From positions 24,403,694 to 24,467,693 of the forward strand of contig JASEVX010000012.1 of assembly GCA_031761405.1 (NCBI GenBank): 64,000 nucleotides of DNA. The letters run 5' to 3'. The notes under the pieces were generated by a model. That model was not told the DNA's origin, ran no database searches, and was given only the letters and a program-made list of their open reading frames with translations. The stretch comes from Serripes groenlandicus (Eukaryota; Mollusca; Bivalvia; Cardiida; Cardiidae). Numbering within the stretch: the stretch's first letter is position 1; each line of letters begins with the position of its first letter. A program made the position numbers and the translations under genes. Below are positions 42,912 through 53,697 of the stretch, in pieces.

Positions 42912-43341
42912 GTTCATACGCCACTCATTTATTTTATGTCATTTCTTTATTTAGAATAATTTATTCCGTTATACATGGTTTATAGTAACAGTAAAATCAT
43001 GTTACAGTAGCGTTTTTTGTATTGTCTACTCGCGGCGTGAACAATTTGACATGTCTCTCGACCTTCTGTCTCGCGAGATATATGATTATGATTTAACGTC
43101 GTTCAAAATGAGGGAGTAAGGTGTGATTCCGCGTCACTCATTAATTATATTTCATAATTAAATTACGCTATTTTTTTTTTTTTTAGAATAAAGAATTGGT
43201 ATCTTTTCTTCTTTATTTTGTCTTTAAAGTTATACATGGTAATATAATGAAAGGAAACTTATGATATACAGTAGCGATACAGGTTTTAATATTCAGGGCA
43301 TGGACACTTTGATATCTCTCTCGACATTCTGTCTCGCGAGA
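42912..43341. repeat. Diverged tandem duplication, ~220-bp unit
   Basis: Two units share in order ttc(a)tacgcc/ttccgcgtcactcatt, ttagaataa, gttatacatgg, acagtagcg, tctcgaccttctgtctcgcg / tctcgacattctgtctcgcg. They are heavily diverged between these anchors. Confidence 0.6.
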
Positions 43342-43522
43342 AAACGAAAGTACCTTCTATCGCGATTCTTTATCCAGGAAACATTTCGGAATGATTCTGT
43401 TTTTTTCGCTGCTAAATGGTCAGTGTTATAGTGTGAAAGAAAATAATCGCAATATCACTGACAATTACCGCAACGAAAAAACCCGAAATATTCCGAAATG
43501 TCGATAGAAGGTACTTTCGTTT
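43342..43522. mobile_element. Foldback element Q
   Basis: Inverted arms begin AAACGAAAGTACCTTCTATC at the left and end GATAGAAGGTACTTTCGTTT at the right. They continue inward (catttcggaat, ttttttcg, gtcagtg), giving ~80-bp arms with an indel. Single copy here. Confidence 0.78.
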
Positions 43523-43824
43523 TTGGTCCAGGTTGTTGTCCTTTTGGCGGCTTCACGAATATTTCAAAAGAATTAACAAATTACAGAAATAGTTTCGTTG
43601 AGAGGTGTTTTTAAAATGTAGATCCAAGTCAGCTTGCGCACCCTTTCAGTCTATTATTGCGCTACACTGTTCGCGAAATAGTCTCAGAAGGTATCAAGTA
43701 CTTTCCGAAACAAGGCTTCTATGTGGATTCGACAGCATGGTCGCGTATGAAGATATTTGTTCACATGTTTAGTAATTACACTACGGTTGGTGCTCTTGGT
43801 TGGTTTGTTTCTTCGGTGTGTTAA

Positions 43825-44047
43825 CCCTTCCCCTTATATATACGCTTTCTGACGCCTCTACAGCAGACGGCTTTTTGAAAACATAGTGACAAAAGAAGAA
43901 ATTGCTCAAAACGAGCAATTTCTTCTTTTGCCACAATGTTTTTTCACTTTTAGTTAAAGGTTATCCATTCAATTATAGAGATTTTCTATTTTTTTACAAA
44001 ATATATTCAAAGTCGTCTGCTGCAGAATTGCTGTATGAGGGAAAGGG
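43825..44047. mobile_element. D MITE with TTAA flanks
   Basis: CCCTTCCCCTTATATATACG to gtatgagggaaaggg, TTAA at 43821-43824 and 44048-44051; hairpin attgctcaaaacgagcaat. Confidence 0.92.
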
Positions 44048-44056
44048 TTAAGCCGC

Positions 44057-44150
44057 ATTCAGTTATATTACGGCGTTTTCTGGGTAGATTACTAGTTCTA
44101 AAGATACTGTTCGCATGACTCCAGCAAGTCAGTTGTAATGCTAATCCCAT
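44057..44150 (-). mobile_element. S2 SINE tail/body fragment
   Basis: cagttatattacggcgtttt, ctgggtagattactagttct, agcaagtcagttgtaatgct. Confidence 0.7.
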
Positions 44151-44540
44151 AACGGTCCCGTTGGATTCTCTCTACGAAGATTGTTCAAATTAGTCTGATC
44201 CATATATAAACATCATTCGTTTTGCTTATATGTCTCTCGTGAAAATCTTCTTGTCCAGACTAAGTTCTTTCAATTCAGGTGAGCGATATATGACAATCGT
44301 TGTTGTATTCAGTTTGACGGTAGACTGTAAATTGTCGAAAAGTGTAGGCCACCGTTGTCGTAAAGTGTTTTGCCGTAAATGTGCAATGTCGAAACGCGAT
44401 ACCCCTTGCGCAGATGATGTATCAATTATAACATCCCTTTAGTTACAAAGGACGATTTCCGGTACATGTACGTTATCATAAACATCTTGTGTTAAATGAC
44501 AGATGCCGAAGATAAATAAATGGTACACTGTCTGGAGTCA
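44151..44540. other. Unassigned stretch
   Basis: A 70-codon ORF (44230-44442) has a run of Cys/His/Arg residues but matches no zinc-finger spacing I know. Confidence 0.4.
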
Positions 44541-44802
44541 TTTCGTTTGTTTCTATGGTATTTAACGCCGCTTTCAACACTTTTTCAATGTATATATATT
44601 CACGTCATTTCCTGGATACTACTGGTCCAATTATCTTGGCATCAGCGAGTCAGTCGTTATGAAAACACCACAATCTGCAGCGCAAACGAGGAAAAGCCAT
44701 TACAACCGTCTTTTAAGTCTTTGGTATGACCCGGCCGGGTTCAAACTCGCGACCTCCCATACCCGAGACGGACGCTATACCACTAAGCCACCGAGGCGAT
44801 CT
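44541..44802 (-). mobile_element. S2 SINE, near full length
   Basis: Tail tatttaacgccgctttcaac; body ccaattatcttggcatcagc; gacccggccgggttcaaact (B box), ctataccactaagccaccga (A box, complement). Confidence 0.88.
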
Positions 44803-45208
44803 AGTTTTCCTTGAGCAACGCTCATATAATTCGGACGTAAGATAGAAATCACCACTGAGCATGCCGGGCGAACAATCGCGTTATGGAATACGTTAAACCA
44901 GTAGGGCAGAAGTTATTTACTTGTTGAAAATGTGTAGTACACTATATCAGTAAATGCGGGTCGTGCTTAGGGTAGGCCGTAAATGTGTTGATAAAGATTC
45001 GACTAGGCATTCGTACAAGCTTATCACATGCAAACTGTATGTCATAACAATCTTGAAAACAACTTGTCATACATTAGGGAACTTTATAAATGCCCTATGG
45101 CTGGTTTGCATAGTGCATCGCTTATATTATACACGTAATTCCCTGTCAGAGCTTTCAAATAATTCGCGAGTTTCAAACTTTCACGATCTGCGAAGTTACA
45201 CGGCAACA
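44803..45208. other. Unassigned stretch
   Basis: Nothing recognised. Confidence 0.4.
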
Positions 45209-45424
45209 CTCGTAAAGTATCGACCCGGATCAGCCTAAGCATGCCACACAGGCATACCTGGATAGACACTTTTCGCCTCCTGTGGATTTTCTGTTTCAGG
45301 AATCATACCTCTATACCTATATCCCCCTGAGATGGAATGTGTCGGCCCGGATTAGACTGCGCGGACTGCGCAGGCTGATCTGGGTAGAAACATTACGCAG
45401 AGACCATAATGTTGGTTTTCTTGT
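45209..45424. mobile_element. A MITE, both tips missing
   Basis: Starts inside the left arm at actcgtaaagtatcgacccg and ends at ataatgttggttttcttg; the core is intact. Confidence 0.85.
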
Positions 45425-45571
45425 TATCTGGTTAAAATATCACACATAGAAATGAAATTATCCAAATGTTCACATTTTGTATCAAATAAAACTTTAAAGT
45501 CACACTTGGCACATGAACAAAACATACATATTTTGAAAGCTCAACATTTCAACTTAAGTTAGAGATAAGTT

Positions 45572-45771
45572 AAGTTTCTGTTTCAGAAATCACTACTCTA
45601 TATATTCCCCCTCAGACGGAATGTGTCGGCCGGATCAGTCTGCGCGGACAGCGCAGGCTGATCTGGTCGATATATTACGCAGATGTGTATCGCCGCAGCT
45701 GCATTTTGGGGCATATTTTGAAAACATGTGTAGGCACGGGCCTACAGTGCCTAAAGGGAGCTACGCCCCTG
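45572..45771. mobile_element. B MITE, right two-thirds
   Basis: From gtttctgtttcagaaatcac through gatgtgtatcgccgcagctg and aacatgtgtaggcacgggcc to the end AGCTACGCCCCTG. Confidence 0.85.
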
Positions 45772-45892
45772 GTGGAGAGAGCCCGTGACTGCTTGAACTG
45801 ATTGTGTTGAAGCTTGTGCTCTTTTCGGTTTGGCTGCCCAACACAACATCGTTATCTTGATATACGTCCAAAAGGCTCTGGATCCTTTCAAA

Positions 45893-46085
45893 ATGCAATG
45901 CAATTTTGTCCAAACAATTAGTGGACTGACATTATTATTCAAAAGGATTAAAAAATAATCAAAGAATGTACTGTGTTCAAAAATTGTAATCAAATGCAAT
46001 AAGTGGACTGACATTATTATTCAAAAGTATTAAAGAATAATCACAGAATGTACTGTGCTCAAACATTGTGATCAAATGCAATAAG
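45893..46085. repeat. 82-bp tandem duplication
   Basis: agtggactgacattattatt at 45919 and 46001 starts two near-identical units (tattaaagaataatcacaga). Confidence 0.75.
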
Positions 46086-46375
46086 TTGTTTAAACTTTCA
46101 GAAACAATATCGTTGTTATTGTCGTTTGATCAATTGTTTTTTTTTTAGTTTTACTTTTTACATTTATTTGGATAGGTGCTGCTTACTAGAGTACAAATAA
46201 AACACTTATTACACTATTTTAAGTTCCTGTTCAGTTTCTGCTAGGAGTAATTTCCGAGACAAATCACGAGTGCTGCTAAGTAAAATACATGACCATGTTC
46301 CGCTATGTGACGCAACAAGACACGCCCCTTTACGTCTGACATAACTCAAAGTAATGGTCAGATTATCCCTTTCCA

Positions 46376-46402
46376 AAAAAACAGGCGGAACCTGTGTATA
46401 CC
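46376..46402. mobile_element. K-type MITE end scrap
   Basis: ggcggaacctgtgtataccg, the K terminus. Confidence 0.45.
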
Positions 46403-46407
46403 GACCT

Positions 46408-46680
46408 CCAGTCTCGGTCTTGCCTTATGTCAATTTCCTACCCAACAGCACGCAAATCTCGGTATTTCATTATGACAAGTTCCTATGAAACAGCACGCAA
46501 ATCTCGGTATTTCATTATGACAATTTCCTACCAAACAGCACGCAAATCTCGGTCTTTCATAATGACAATTTCCTACCCAACAGCACGCAAATCTCAGATT
46601 TGTCTTTTTGCTAATTTCCTTACCGAACAGTCCATTTCCCAACCCAGCAGCACATTAATCTCGGTCTTTTATCTCGTCAA
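46408..46680. repeat. 45-bp minisatellite, about 6 units
   Basis: The unit is aatctcggtatttcattatg, acaatttcctacccaacagc, acgca. Because 45 is divisible by three, a plus-strand ORF (46394-46696) reads a 15-residue repeat (ARKSRYFIMTISYQT). No signal or domain is present, so I do not call it a gene. Confidence 0.85.
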
Positions 46681-46849
46681 TATTTTAGCCAGCTAAAGGC
46701 CATTTTTGGGAACGGTTGTCGACAGACATCCGTTCCAGAGTCTACACATTACACAACAAGTACAAACATTGCTGCAAAATGCGGCAAAAACAAAAGAAGT
46801 TACGCGGTGGAGCGAAACAGTCTTTAGACGAAATATACTCCATTCGCTT

Positions 46850-47042
46850 ATTCTATATACGGACGCATATTGACACATGTGCAGTAGACGTCTTTTTAAA
46901 ACATTGTGGCAAAAGGAGAAATGTCTCATAATGTGTATACTGCAATGGTTTCAACTCTAATTATTTTTGTTTCTTTCATTTATGGACATCTCAATTTAGA
47001 TCTATTTACATAGATGTTAACAACATCGTCTGTTGTCGAGTT
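46850..47042. mobile_element. D MITE, degenerate
   Basis: cattgtggcaaaaggagaaa, tgcaatggtttcaactctaa, then atcgtctgttgtcgagtta. The ends are poor. Confidence 0.7.
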
Positions 47043-47225
47043 AATTAATACATGTAGTACTTAAATTATTGAAGTTGATGAAATATCAAACAAATAAGAA
47101 GGCATTTAAGAAAATCGGGAACAAAGTAAATAAAATCATAAATAACACAACTATTTTCCAGGAAATTATGAATAATCTTCAAAAGTAGACGGACAGAAAC
47201 AGATCATTACTCAGAATAGTTCACA

Positions 47226-47433
47226 TAAACGCTTTCTGACGCCTCTGCAGCAGACGGCTTTTTGAAAACATAGTGACAAAAGAAGAAATTGCACAAAACG
47301 TGCAATTTCTCCTTTTGCCACAATGTTTTCCACTTTTTGTCATAGGTTATCCATTCAATTATGGAGATTTTCTATTTTATGACAAAATACGTTCAAAGTC
47401 GTCTGCTGCAGAATTGCAGTATGAGGGAAAGGG
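47226..47433. mobile_element. D MITE, left tip missing
   Basis: aacgctttctgacgcctctg to gcagtatgagggaaaggg; TTAA at 47434-47437; hairpin attgcacaaaacgtgcaat. Confidence 0.88.
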
Positions 47434-47577
47434 TTAAATGAAGTGGCATCTTTTTCCTTACAGTTTACAAAGTAACCAGAGTTCTGCATGGGATTAAATA
47501 AATGTATCTGTTTCTATAGGGGACCACCTTTGGGAAGTTTCATGTAAATGTTGAATAGAAATGGATGGCTCTGTAGC

Positions 47578-47828
47578 TTTCCCACATACGATAAATCTGC
47601 AGCGGACGACTTTGAAATCATCTAGGAAAAACTATGGAGAATGAAAATATTGTGGATAACCCTTTCCCACTTGCAGATGCATTCAGACGCATTTGCAGCA
47701 GACGACTTTTAAAACATTGCGGTCACAATGTTTTCAACTTTATTTAACAATTAACCTCTCATTTATGGAAATATTTCACATTTTTTTTATGTTTTGAAAG
47801 CCGTCTGCTGCAGAATTGAGGGACAGGG
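47578..47828. mobile_element. Two abutting D MITE pieces
   Basis: 47578-47655 starts tttcccacatacgataaatc. A second copy, 47660-47828, runs CCCTTTCCCACTTGCAGATG to gagggacaggg with TTAA at 47829-47832. The second lacks a central hairpin (acattgcggtcacaatgttt). Confidence 0.8.
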
Positions 47829-47832
47829 TTAA

Positions 47833-47985
47833 GACCACCTTGGAATAGTGATTCCCTGTCTATAACAACCACACTTTTAGTTTCCCAATTACTGCATAAA
47901 TGATCCTGCAATAAAAGACCGCCAGTACTGTGAACGAAGACCATGTTGTTGTGTTTCCATGGGTGGTCTTCCGTTAAGGTTATTA
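47833..47985. mobile_element. K-type MITE, copy 3 (inverted)
   Basis: gaccaccttggaatagtgat, tccctgtctataacaaccac, ttagtttcccaattactgca is the reverse of 13361-13533. Confidence 0.7.
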
Positions 47986-48060
47986 GAAAGATAACCCAAA
48001 CTGTAGCACGTCATCACATCATGGACAGTTGCTATGTACAGAACGTGTATGTTTATAATA

Positions 48061-48187
48061 AACTTCAAAACATTGTGAAAAATAATAAACAAAATGCTTA
48101 TCAAGAGCCGGTTTTTCTTTTACCTAAATGTTTGCAACACTCTGTCTGCTGCAGAAGCGTCGAACCCGTGGAAAAAAAGGGGGTTAA
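48061..48187. mobile_element. D MITE remnant
   Basis: ttcaaaacattgtgaaaaat, ctctgtctgctgcagaagcg, end aagggggttaaa. Confidence 0.65.
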
Positions 48188-48988
48188 ATAATTATTAATC
48201 GTAACATTATAAGAATTAAACATAAACTAACACATTTATTAAAAATAGCATATCTTTTTTCAAAACCATTATCTATTTATAGAATGAAACAATGCACACT
48301 GCACCATTAACATATTTATAAACAAATTGGAAAGATGCATAAAGCGCATGCTGCATACCTCGGCCGATTCGTTACCCTACATCTTAGATGCATTCTGCCA
48401 AGATGTTTCAAATGCCATGAACCGGAAAGTATATAGTATTTAGGACCAGTGTTTATAATATCATCGAAATAACGAGAATTAATTAAACAAAAACTTAAAA
48501 TATTGGAAAGATATCTTTCATTTTAAATGAACTATAATTAAGTATCTATACAATCAATTATAACTATATATATTGACCAAGGCATTTACATTTAGTTCAT
48601 TGTAATAATAACTTCCCCCTTACATCGTCAACTATGGTTAAAAGTCCATAGCGTGATCACATCGCGCAATTTATAAACGGGTTTTCCGCGTTACTACATT
48701 CCTAATAACACAGCTCCGCCGAAACAAATAGTTCTAAGCCAAGTAATTTTCACGCCAAACGGATGCTGTGATAAAAGCATTGACATCTGTGTAGGACGGT
48801 TGTGTTGGTATTCGTAAATTTAGGCAGTGAATTTTCGAACACCAACACAACTGTCCCATGAGTACTTTCAGTGCTTTGATTTATTTTCCACCCAAGCAGC
48901 TTCAAGATGCACTAGTTTCAAATTGTATTGATCGTTTTAAACCAACTGTATATAACCGGACATATGGGAGAACATGAGTGGATAAAAT
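48188..48988. other. Unassigned stretch with one hairpin
   Basis: 48794-48863 folds with ~29-bp arms (ggacggttgtgttggtattc facing gaacaccaacacaactgtcc). Otherwise nothing recognised. Confidence 0.5.
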
Positions 48989-48989
48989 A

Positions 48990-49215
48990 TTGATTGGTTG
49001 ACTGGAGTTTCACGACGGTTTGATAGTATTAACGTGCGAAATTTCACGCATCCATGTGTACCCCTTTTCTCGAACACTAAGGCCACACGCCATTCTTCCC
49101 ACGTAACCGACTACCTTCTTACATTTATTTTTCAGCCCATAACATGAATACGACAATCGCTTGTCAATCATGGAACTCCCTTGAATCTACAATCCCCGTC
49201 CATGCAGACTCAGCG
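48990..49215 (-). mobile_element. S1-like SINE, very old
   Basis: ttgattggttgactggagtt, tttctcgaacactaaggcca, cattcttcccacgtaaccga follow the S1 order but with many changes. Confidence 0.5.
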
Positions 49216-49514
49216 ATCGGGGACTCTACTTAAAATATAATATAAAACAACAGAACATAGCGGAAGTAAGCAGATACATGTATACATGGTTGAAATTACT
49301 GAATGCTTTCGTTGTTAGAAACTGTGCGTATTTTGGACACCTTATAACAAAATGAGCACTAAGAAAAATCAACATTATTTATCCTTCATTTTCCACATTG
49401 TTGTCATTATATTTGAATGTTCTACGGGTGTTTGGATCCTGCTTAGATATACCTTTGAACAATATTTCCAATAAAGCGCCGGACAAGATTAAACTGCAAC
49501 ATATACAGTGGATT

Positions 49515-49563
49515 CGCGATAACTCGAAGTCGAAAGTGACCGATAATTTACTTCGAGTTATCG
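49515..49563. repeat. Hairpin with 14-bp perfect arms
   Basis: cgataactcgaagt and acttcgagttatcg are separated by about 20 bases. ACTCGAAGT-type palindromes occur at mariner ends, but no second end was found. Confidence 0.6.
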
Positions 49564-49609
49564 ATGTGTTCGAGTGCATTCTGAATTTATATTCATCCTC
49601 AATTCATTT

Positions 49610-49870
49610 GAACCGAATAACGAGAAAACCTCTATTGTGGACTCCGAGTAAAGTATCGACCCGGATCAGCCTAAGCATGCCGCGCAGGCTAACACAGACA
49701 TAAATCTTTCGCCTCCTGTGGATTTACTGTTTCAGAAATCCTTACTCTATACCTCTATCCCCCTGAGACGGAATGTGTCGGCCCGGATTAACCTGCGCGG
49801 ACTGCGCATGGTGATCTAGGTCGACACATTATGCAGAGACCATAATGTTGGTTTTCTCGTAGAACGGCTT
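49610..49870. mobile_element. A MITE with ATTT duplication
   Basis: gaaccgaataacgagaaaac to tctcgtagaacggctt, ATTT at 49606-49609 and 49871-49874. Confidence 0.9.
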
Positions 49871-49957
49871 ATTTCCGTATTGCAAGCTTCGTAATTCATT
49901 TAAACTTCTTACGTCTTCCTTCCGAAAAGCATATCTGTGATAAATCCTATCAGGATG

Positions 49958-50096
49958 TATTTGTTTGTTTGGTGTTTAACGCCGCTTTCAACACTTGTTC
50001 AGTTATATCACGGCGTTTCCTGGGTAAGTGACCAGTACACTGGACCTCTGTTGTGTGAGTGAAAGAGTAGCAACCACTAGACCACCGGGCTACTCG
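49958..50096 (-). mobile_element. SINE tail and short head piece
   Basis: gtttgtttggtgtttaacgc, atatcacggcgtttcctggg, then a head-like accactagaccaccgggcta. The body is deleted. Confidence 0.7.
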
Positions 50097-50337
50097 TATT
50101 GTTATGGTTACTATTTTTGTTTATTGTTTGTTTTTTAAATAAGAATACTCTACTGTCATATAGAATGATAGCTGAAGCAGATAATACAATACAATTCACT
50201 CCTGTGTTGATCTTATCAGCTTGAAACATTCACCTAAAACTAGCATACTGTATACAAACAAAAATATTATAATAATTCCAAACTGATTGGCTGAAACAAA
50301 ATGTAGCTCGTTACGTAATATGCATCTGTATTGGTAT

Positions 50338-50480
50338 TATCCAATCAGATTACACGAGGGGTCGGACTGACCTATGATATAAATACCCGAAGTTTGGGGG
50401 TAAGCGTGCATTTGATTTCCAGAACGTTAAGGAACAGATCCGTTTAACGTAATTGAAATTACGCGCAAGAAATTAGTGTG
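50338..50480 (+). promoter_or_regulatory. Possible RNA polymerase II promoter and 5' UTR
   Basis: A CCAAT motif at about 50341 lies ~38 bases upstream of a TATA-like gatataaataccc (50375-50388). The first ATG downstream is 50481. Neither region matches any repeat family in the window. Motifs this short arise often in AT-rich DNA. Confidence 0.3.
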
Positions 50481-50517
50481 ATGACGTTTTTTGGATCACT
50501 AAGTTTTCTTATAACTG
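50481..50517 (+). CDS. Possible first coding exon (partial)
   Basis: ATG opens MTFFGSLSFLIT, a hydrophobic stretch that could begin a signal peptide. It ends in a consensus splice donor, CTG|GTAAGT (donor at 50518), in phase 1. Possible acceptors at ...ttttcag (about 50677) and ...cttgacag (about 50810) each lead to a stop within about 16 codons, so no continuation can be assigned. The exon may be spurious. Confidence 0.25.
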
Positions 50518-50523
50518 GTAAGT

Positions 50524-51125
50524 CTCCTTTTTTAAATTATTAATATATGATTTAAATGCTATACGAGTCTAGACCTCCGATTATGGACCCTTAAATTGTT
50601 ATAAAATGAATGTCAATAACAATAAAACTGCATACTTTTTATAATATAGGCTACCTTTAGCATATCCACTTTTCAGGCACTACTTTCAGGAGGGTCTAGT
50701 GACTAAAGAGTGAGCAGGAGATATCCTGAACAACCGAAGGTCGGATATCGTGCGCTGTGACTCGTATACAAAACCCGCCTTTTTTTGTTCATCAATATAT
50801 CTTGACAGGTGTCCCTGTAAAAAGAGAAAATATCGTAATTATTACAATTGCTGTTTGACATCACTCAGTGAATCGATGCTAACATGTCCAAATTGATACT
50901 TCTTTCATATGTTTTCTTGGAAATATCTGTTATCACTAATAGCCAAGAACAGTTAGTTTAACCTGAACGGCTGTGATGCAGCTTGATCTGGATCTATATT
51001 AGTCACGAGTCCCGTAAGGTTGGTTTTCTTAAAGCATTGGTTATTTTAGGAACATGCGTCTTTTATTCCTTTGTTTTACATTATGTTTGTTAAAGTGCAT
51101 TTCCTTATGAAAGTTATTTTTAAAG
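50524..51125. other. Mostly unassigned, with an A-type scrap
   Basis: 50960-51033 (tgcagcttgatctggatcta ... aaggttggttttctt) looks like a worn A right arm. The rest is unrecognised and would be the intron of the candidate exon. Confidence 0.4.
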
Positions 51126-51415
51126 TCAACCCTTTTCCATGACTGTTCATGCCCATACAGCAGACGGCTATCGAAAGCATTGTGGAAAATGGGGGAAATA
51201 TACTCTTAAAACTTTCTCCCCATTGCAGCAGACGACTTTTGAAAAAAAATGTGACAAAATAAGAAATTCCAAATAATGACCACTTTCTCCTTTTGTCAAA
51301 CTGTTTTCAATTCCCTTCTATAATAATATTTTCATTATTTGTAGAGATTTTACATAATTTTGCCTAGATGTTTTCAAAGTCGTCTTTTGTCGATTTGTTG
51401 TATGCGAGAGCTATT
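51126..51415. mobile_element. D MITEs, two merged degenerate copies
   Basis: tcaacccttttccatgactg, cagcagacggctatcgaaag, then a second cattgcagcagacgactttt and actttctccttttgtcaaac, ending caaagtcgtcttttgtcga. Confidence 0.75.
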
Positions 51416-51551
51416 TTACGAGTATGTTCACCTTTTACCACACTGTTTGCACTTGTTATGCAATATGTGTTTTGATTTTTCTAGAATAAACAAACTTTCT
51501 TTCCTGCTATCCCAAAATCACACGACTTTAAAACCTTCACACAAGTCTCAA

Positions 51552-51772
51552 CCCTTTCCCTCATATAGTCGGTTTCTGACGCCTCTGCAGCAGACGGCTT
51601 TATGAAAACATAGCGACAAAAGAAGAAATTGCTCAAAACGAGCAATTTCTCCTTTTGCCACAATGTTTTCCACTTTTAGCCATAGGTTATCCATTTAATT
51701 ATAGAGATTTTCTATTTGTTGACAAAATATGTTCAAAGTCGTCTGATGCAGAATTGTCGTATGTGGGAAAGA
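51552..51772. mobile_element. D MITE, well preserved
   Basis: CCCTTTCCCTCATATAGTCG to cgtatgtgggaaagag; TTAA at 51773-51776; hairpin attgctcaaaacgagcaat. The left TTAA is mutated (TCAA). Confidence 0.9.
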
Positions 51773-51776
51773 GTTA

Positions 51777-52104
51777 AGTAAATGTAATTTGGGCCGTTGT
51801 AAAACGGTCATTCCTCGACCCAGATCAATGTGCACCTTTATGTTATCTGATCATAGTCTTTCCTGTGTTCCTAATTTGAACACATCCCAACGGAAATGCA
51901 GCACGCATGTTTTTGTGGCGTCTGCACAATCTGATCCAGATCTACGATGTTCACAAATTACTTTCGCAAGCTTTTTTAGAAGCTTCTCTCAACTTGTGTA
52001 GATCCGGATAAGAATAAGCAAATAGACAGGACGATTTGAACATACACTATTTTTAACAATGAATGTGTACCTTTGCTCATGGTATTGGCTCATTCCATTC
52101 TGAA
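51777..52104. other. Unassigned stretch
   Basis: Nothing recognised. Confidence 0.4.
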
Positions 52105-52350
52105 ACCGCCTCGGTGGTGAAGTGGTAGAGCGTTCGTATCGGGTTCGGAAGGTGGTGGGTTTGTTCATCGGCCGAGCCATACAAAAACCTAAAAAAGATG
52201 TTAATGTAGTCCCTCCTTGGCGCTCAGGATTGAGCGGTCAGCACCCACGACTGACTGGCCGGTACCAATACAACATGGACCAGCAGTAGTGATGATTTAC
52301 TCAGCAAACGTCGTGAAATAACTGAAAAAAGTGTTTATAAATCTTGTAAA
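52105..52350 (+). mobile_element. S2 SINE, full order on the sense strand
   Basis: Head cgcctcggtggtgaagtggt, agagcg, ggtgggtttgttcatcggcc; body ccctccttggcgctcaggat, acgactgactggccggtacc; tail cgtcgtgaaataactgaaaa. Confidence 0.88.
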
Positions 52351-52457
52351 ACAAAGTACTAACAAACAATATATCGTGTAAGTAACTTAAGAATAGTTAT
52401 GCAAAGTTCTAAATAAGGGGCATTTTTTATTTTAAAAAAAATCTTTATTTGAAATTC

Positions 52458-52530
52458 AAACCCTATGTTGTGGGTTCTCAAACGAATCGTCTCACTGAGA
52501 CGATTATTTTGAGTACCCACAACATAGGAC
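52458..52530. repeat. Palindrome P, copy 1
   Basis: Arms aaaccctatgttgtgggttc and tgagtacccacaacatagg meet at gtctcactgagac. About 35-bp arms with few mismatches. Confidence 0.88.
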
Positions 52531-53002
52531 TTGGTTGAGTAATACGAAAATTATTGTGTTAAAAAAAGCTAGTCTTCTGGTTATGATCACAAATAGTTAT
52601 ATGTATATACGAGTGAAACATACCATTAATTAAAAAAAAAAAATCCCCGCTGAATTCTTATATCGTTCGTCACCTTTGGAGCAGCTTTTGCTGATGTGGT
52701 GTTGATGTGGTGTAGGCTGATCTAAGTCATTATTTTTCGTCGATATTGAATAGAAGTCTTATATATAAACGGGATGTGTTTTGAGCGATTTTCCTGGAAA
52801 AAACAAACAAACCGTAACGTACTTTTAACACGTGCGTGTTTATGCATTCATGATAAGGAACGAAATGGATACTGCTTAATGGTAGTTTTTTTTTAAGCCT
52901 TGTATGACTATTTTTCGATCAGTGTAGAATAATACCAGCCTGCGCAGATGTGCTGGGCTGTCTGGGGTCTACGATGATCGCACATTTTTTGCGATTTTTT
53001 TT
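52531..53002. other. Unassigned stretch
   Basis: Nothing firm; cagcctgcgcagatgtgctg at 52936 might be an A scrap. Confidence 0.4.
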
Positions 53003-53077
53003 GCGGACTGCGCCGGCTGATCTGAGTCGATACATTACGCATATTACCATCATGTTGGGTTTCTCGTGGAACGGCTT
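53003..53077. mobile_element. A MITE right-arm fragment
   Basis: gcggactgcgccggctgatc, gatacattacgcatattacc, tttctcgtggaacggctt. Confidence 0.8.
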
Positions 53078-53204
53078 ATATATGTATTTCTACATTGATA
53101 CACATTTTTTCCTCGCAATGTTTTATAAAGCTGACTAATTATATGAGGTAAAACCGTTACACGTGTAGCCGCACGCTTGAGAAAGCCATACTTGTAGTAG
53201 ACAT

Positions 53205-53265
53205 GGACTTTTTTTTTTTTTCAAGTATTTAGGGCCACCGGCCCATAATACAATACAATACAATG
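53205..53265 (-). mobile_element. Possible LINE 3' UTR scrap
   Basis: Complement reads tatgggccggtggccctaaa, like the LINE-1 3' end (tatgggccggtggcctaat at 1684). A poly-T and ATACA repeats lie beside it. Confidence 0.5.
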
Positions 53266-53365
53266 GGACAAGCGTGACGATAAAGCTTGTGAATAAACGA
53301 AAGCTAAGATCACTCTGTCAGAGGTTCAGCTTTTCCCCCAACAATTTCTCTCTTATTAATAAAGC

Positions 53366-53439
53366 AAACCCTATGTTGTGGGTACTCAAAAGAATCGTCT
53401 CAGTGAGACAATTCTTTTGAGTACCAACAACATAGGGTT
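53366..53439. repeat. Palindrome P, copy 2
   Basis: aaaccctatgttgtgggtac ... gtctcagtgagac ... gtaccaacaacatagggtt, ~36-bp arms, about 900 bp from copy 1. Confidence 0.9.
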
Positions 53440-53449
53440 AGAGGGGTCA

Positions 53450-53697
53450 AATAAGGATTCTAGAGCTCTGGTTTGTGTAGAAGTATTGATTGAGTGCTTG
53501 ATTGGTTTGGGGTTTAATGCCATTTCAGTCAATGTTCAGTCATATCACGGCGGATAGTTTCACTTAATCACGTGTTCCCTTGCTTTCTCACAGCAATACT
53601 CCACACATAACATACATTTTCTATGCAAAACTGACTGATGTTCTTCATACACCCATTAAACCCAGTGATGGAGAACAAGTGACATTGATTTATTAGC
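53450..53697 (-). mobile_element. S1-like SINE in a duplicated block, copy 1
   Basis: ataaggattctagagctctg, then ttgattggtttggggtttaa, cacagcaatactccacacat, cccagtgatggagaacaagt. Matches 57663-57900, including ~40 bp outside the SINE. Confidence 0.85.

Noticed and set aside
44230..44442. Cys/His-containing 70-codon ORF as a zinc finger
   Set aside because: Spacing fits no finger class I know, and the reading frame is short in unrecognised DNA.
46394..46696. 100-codon ORF with 15-residue repeat
   Set aside because: A 45-bp minisatellite keeps one frame open by arithmetic; no further protein features.
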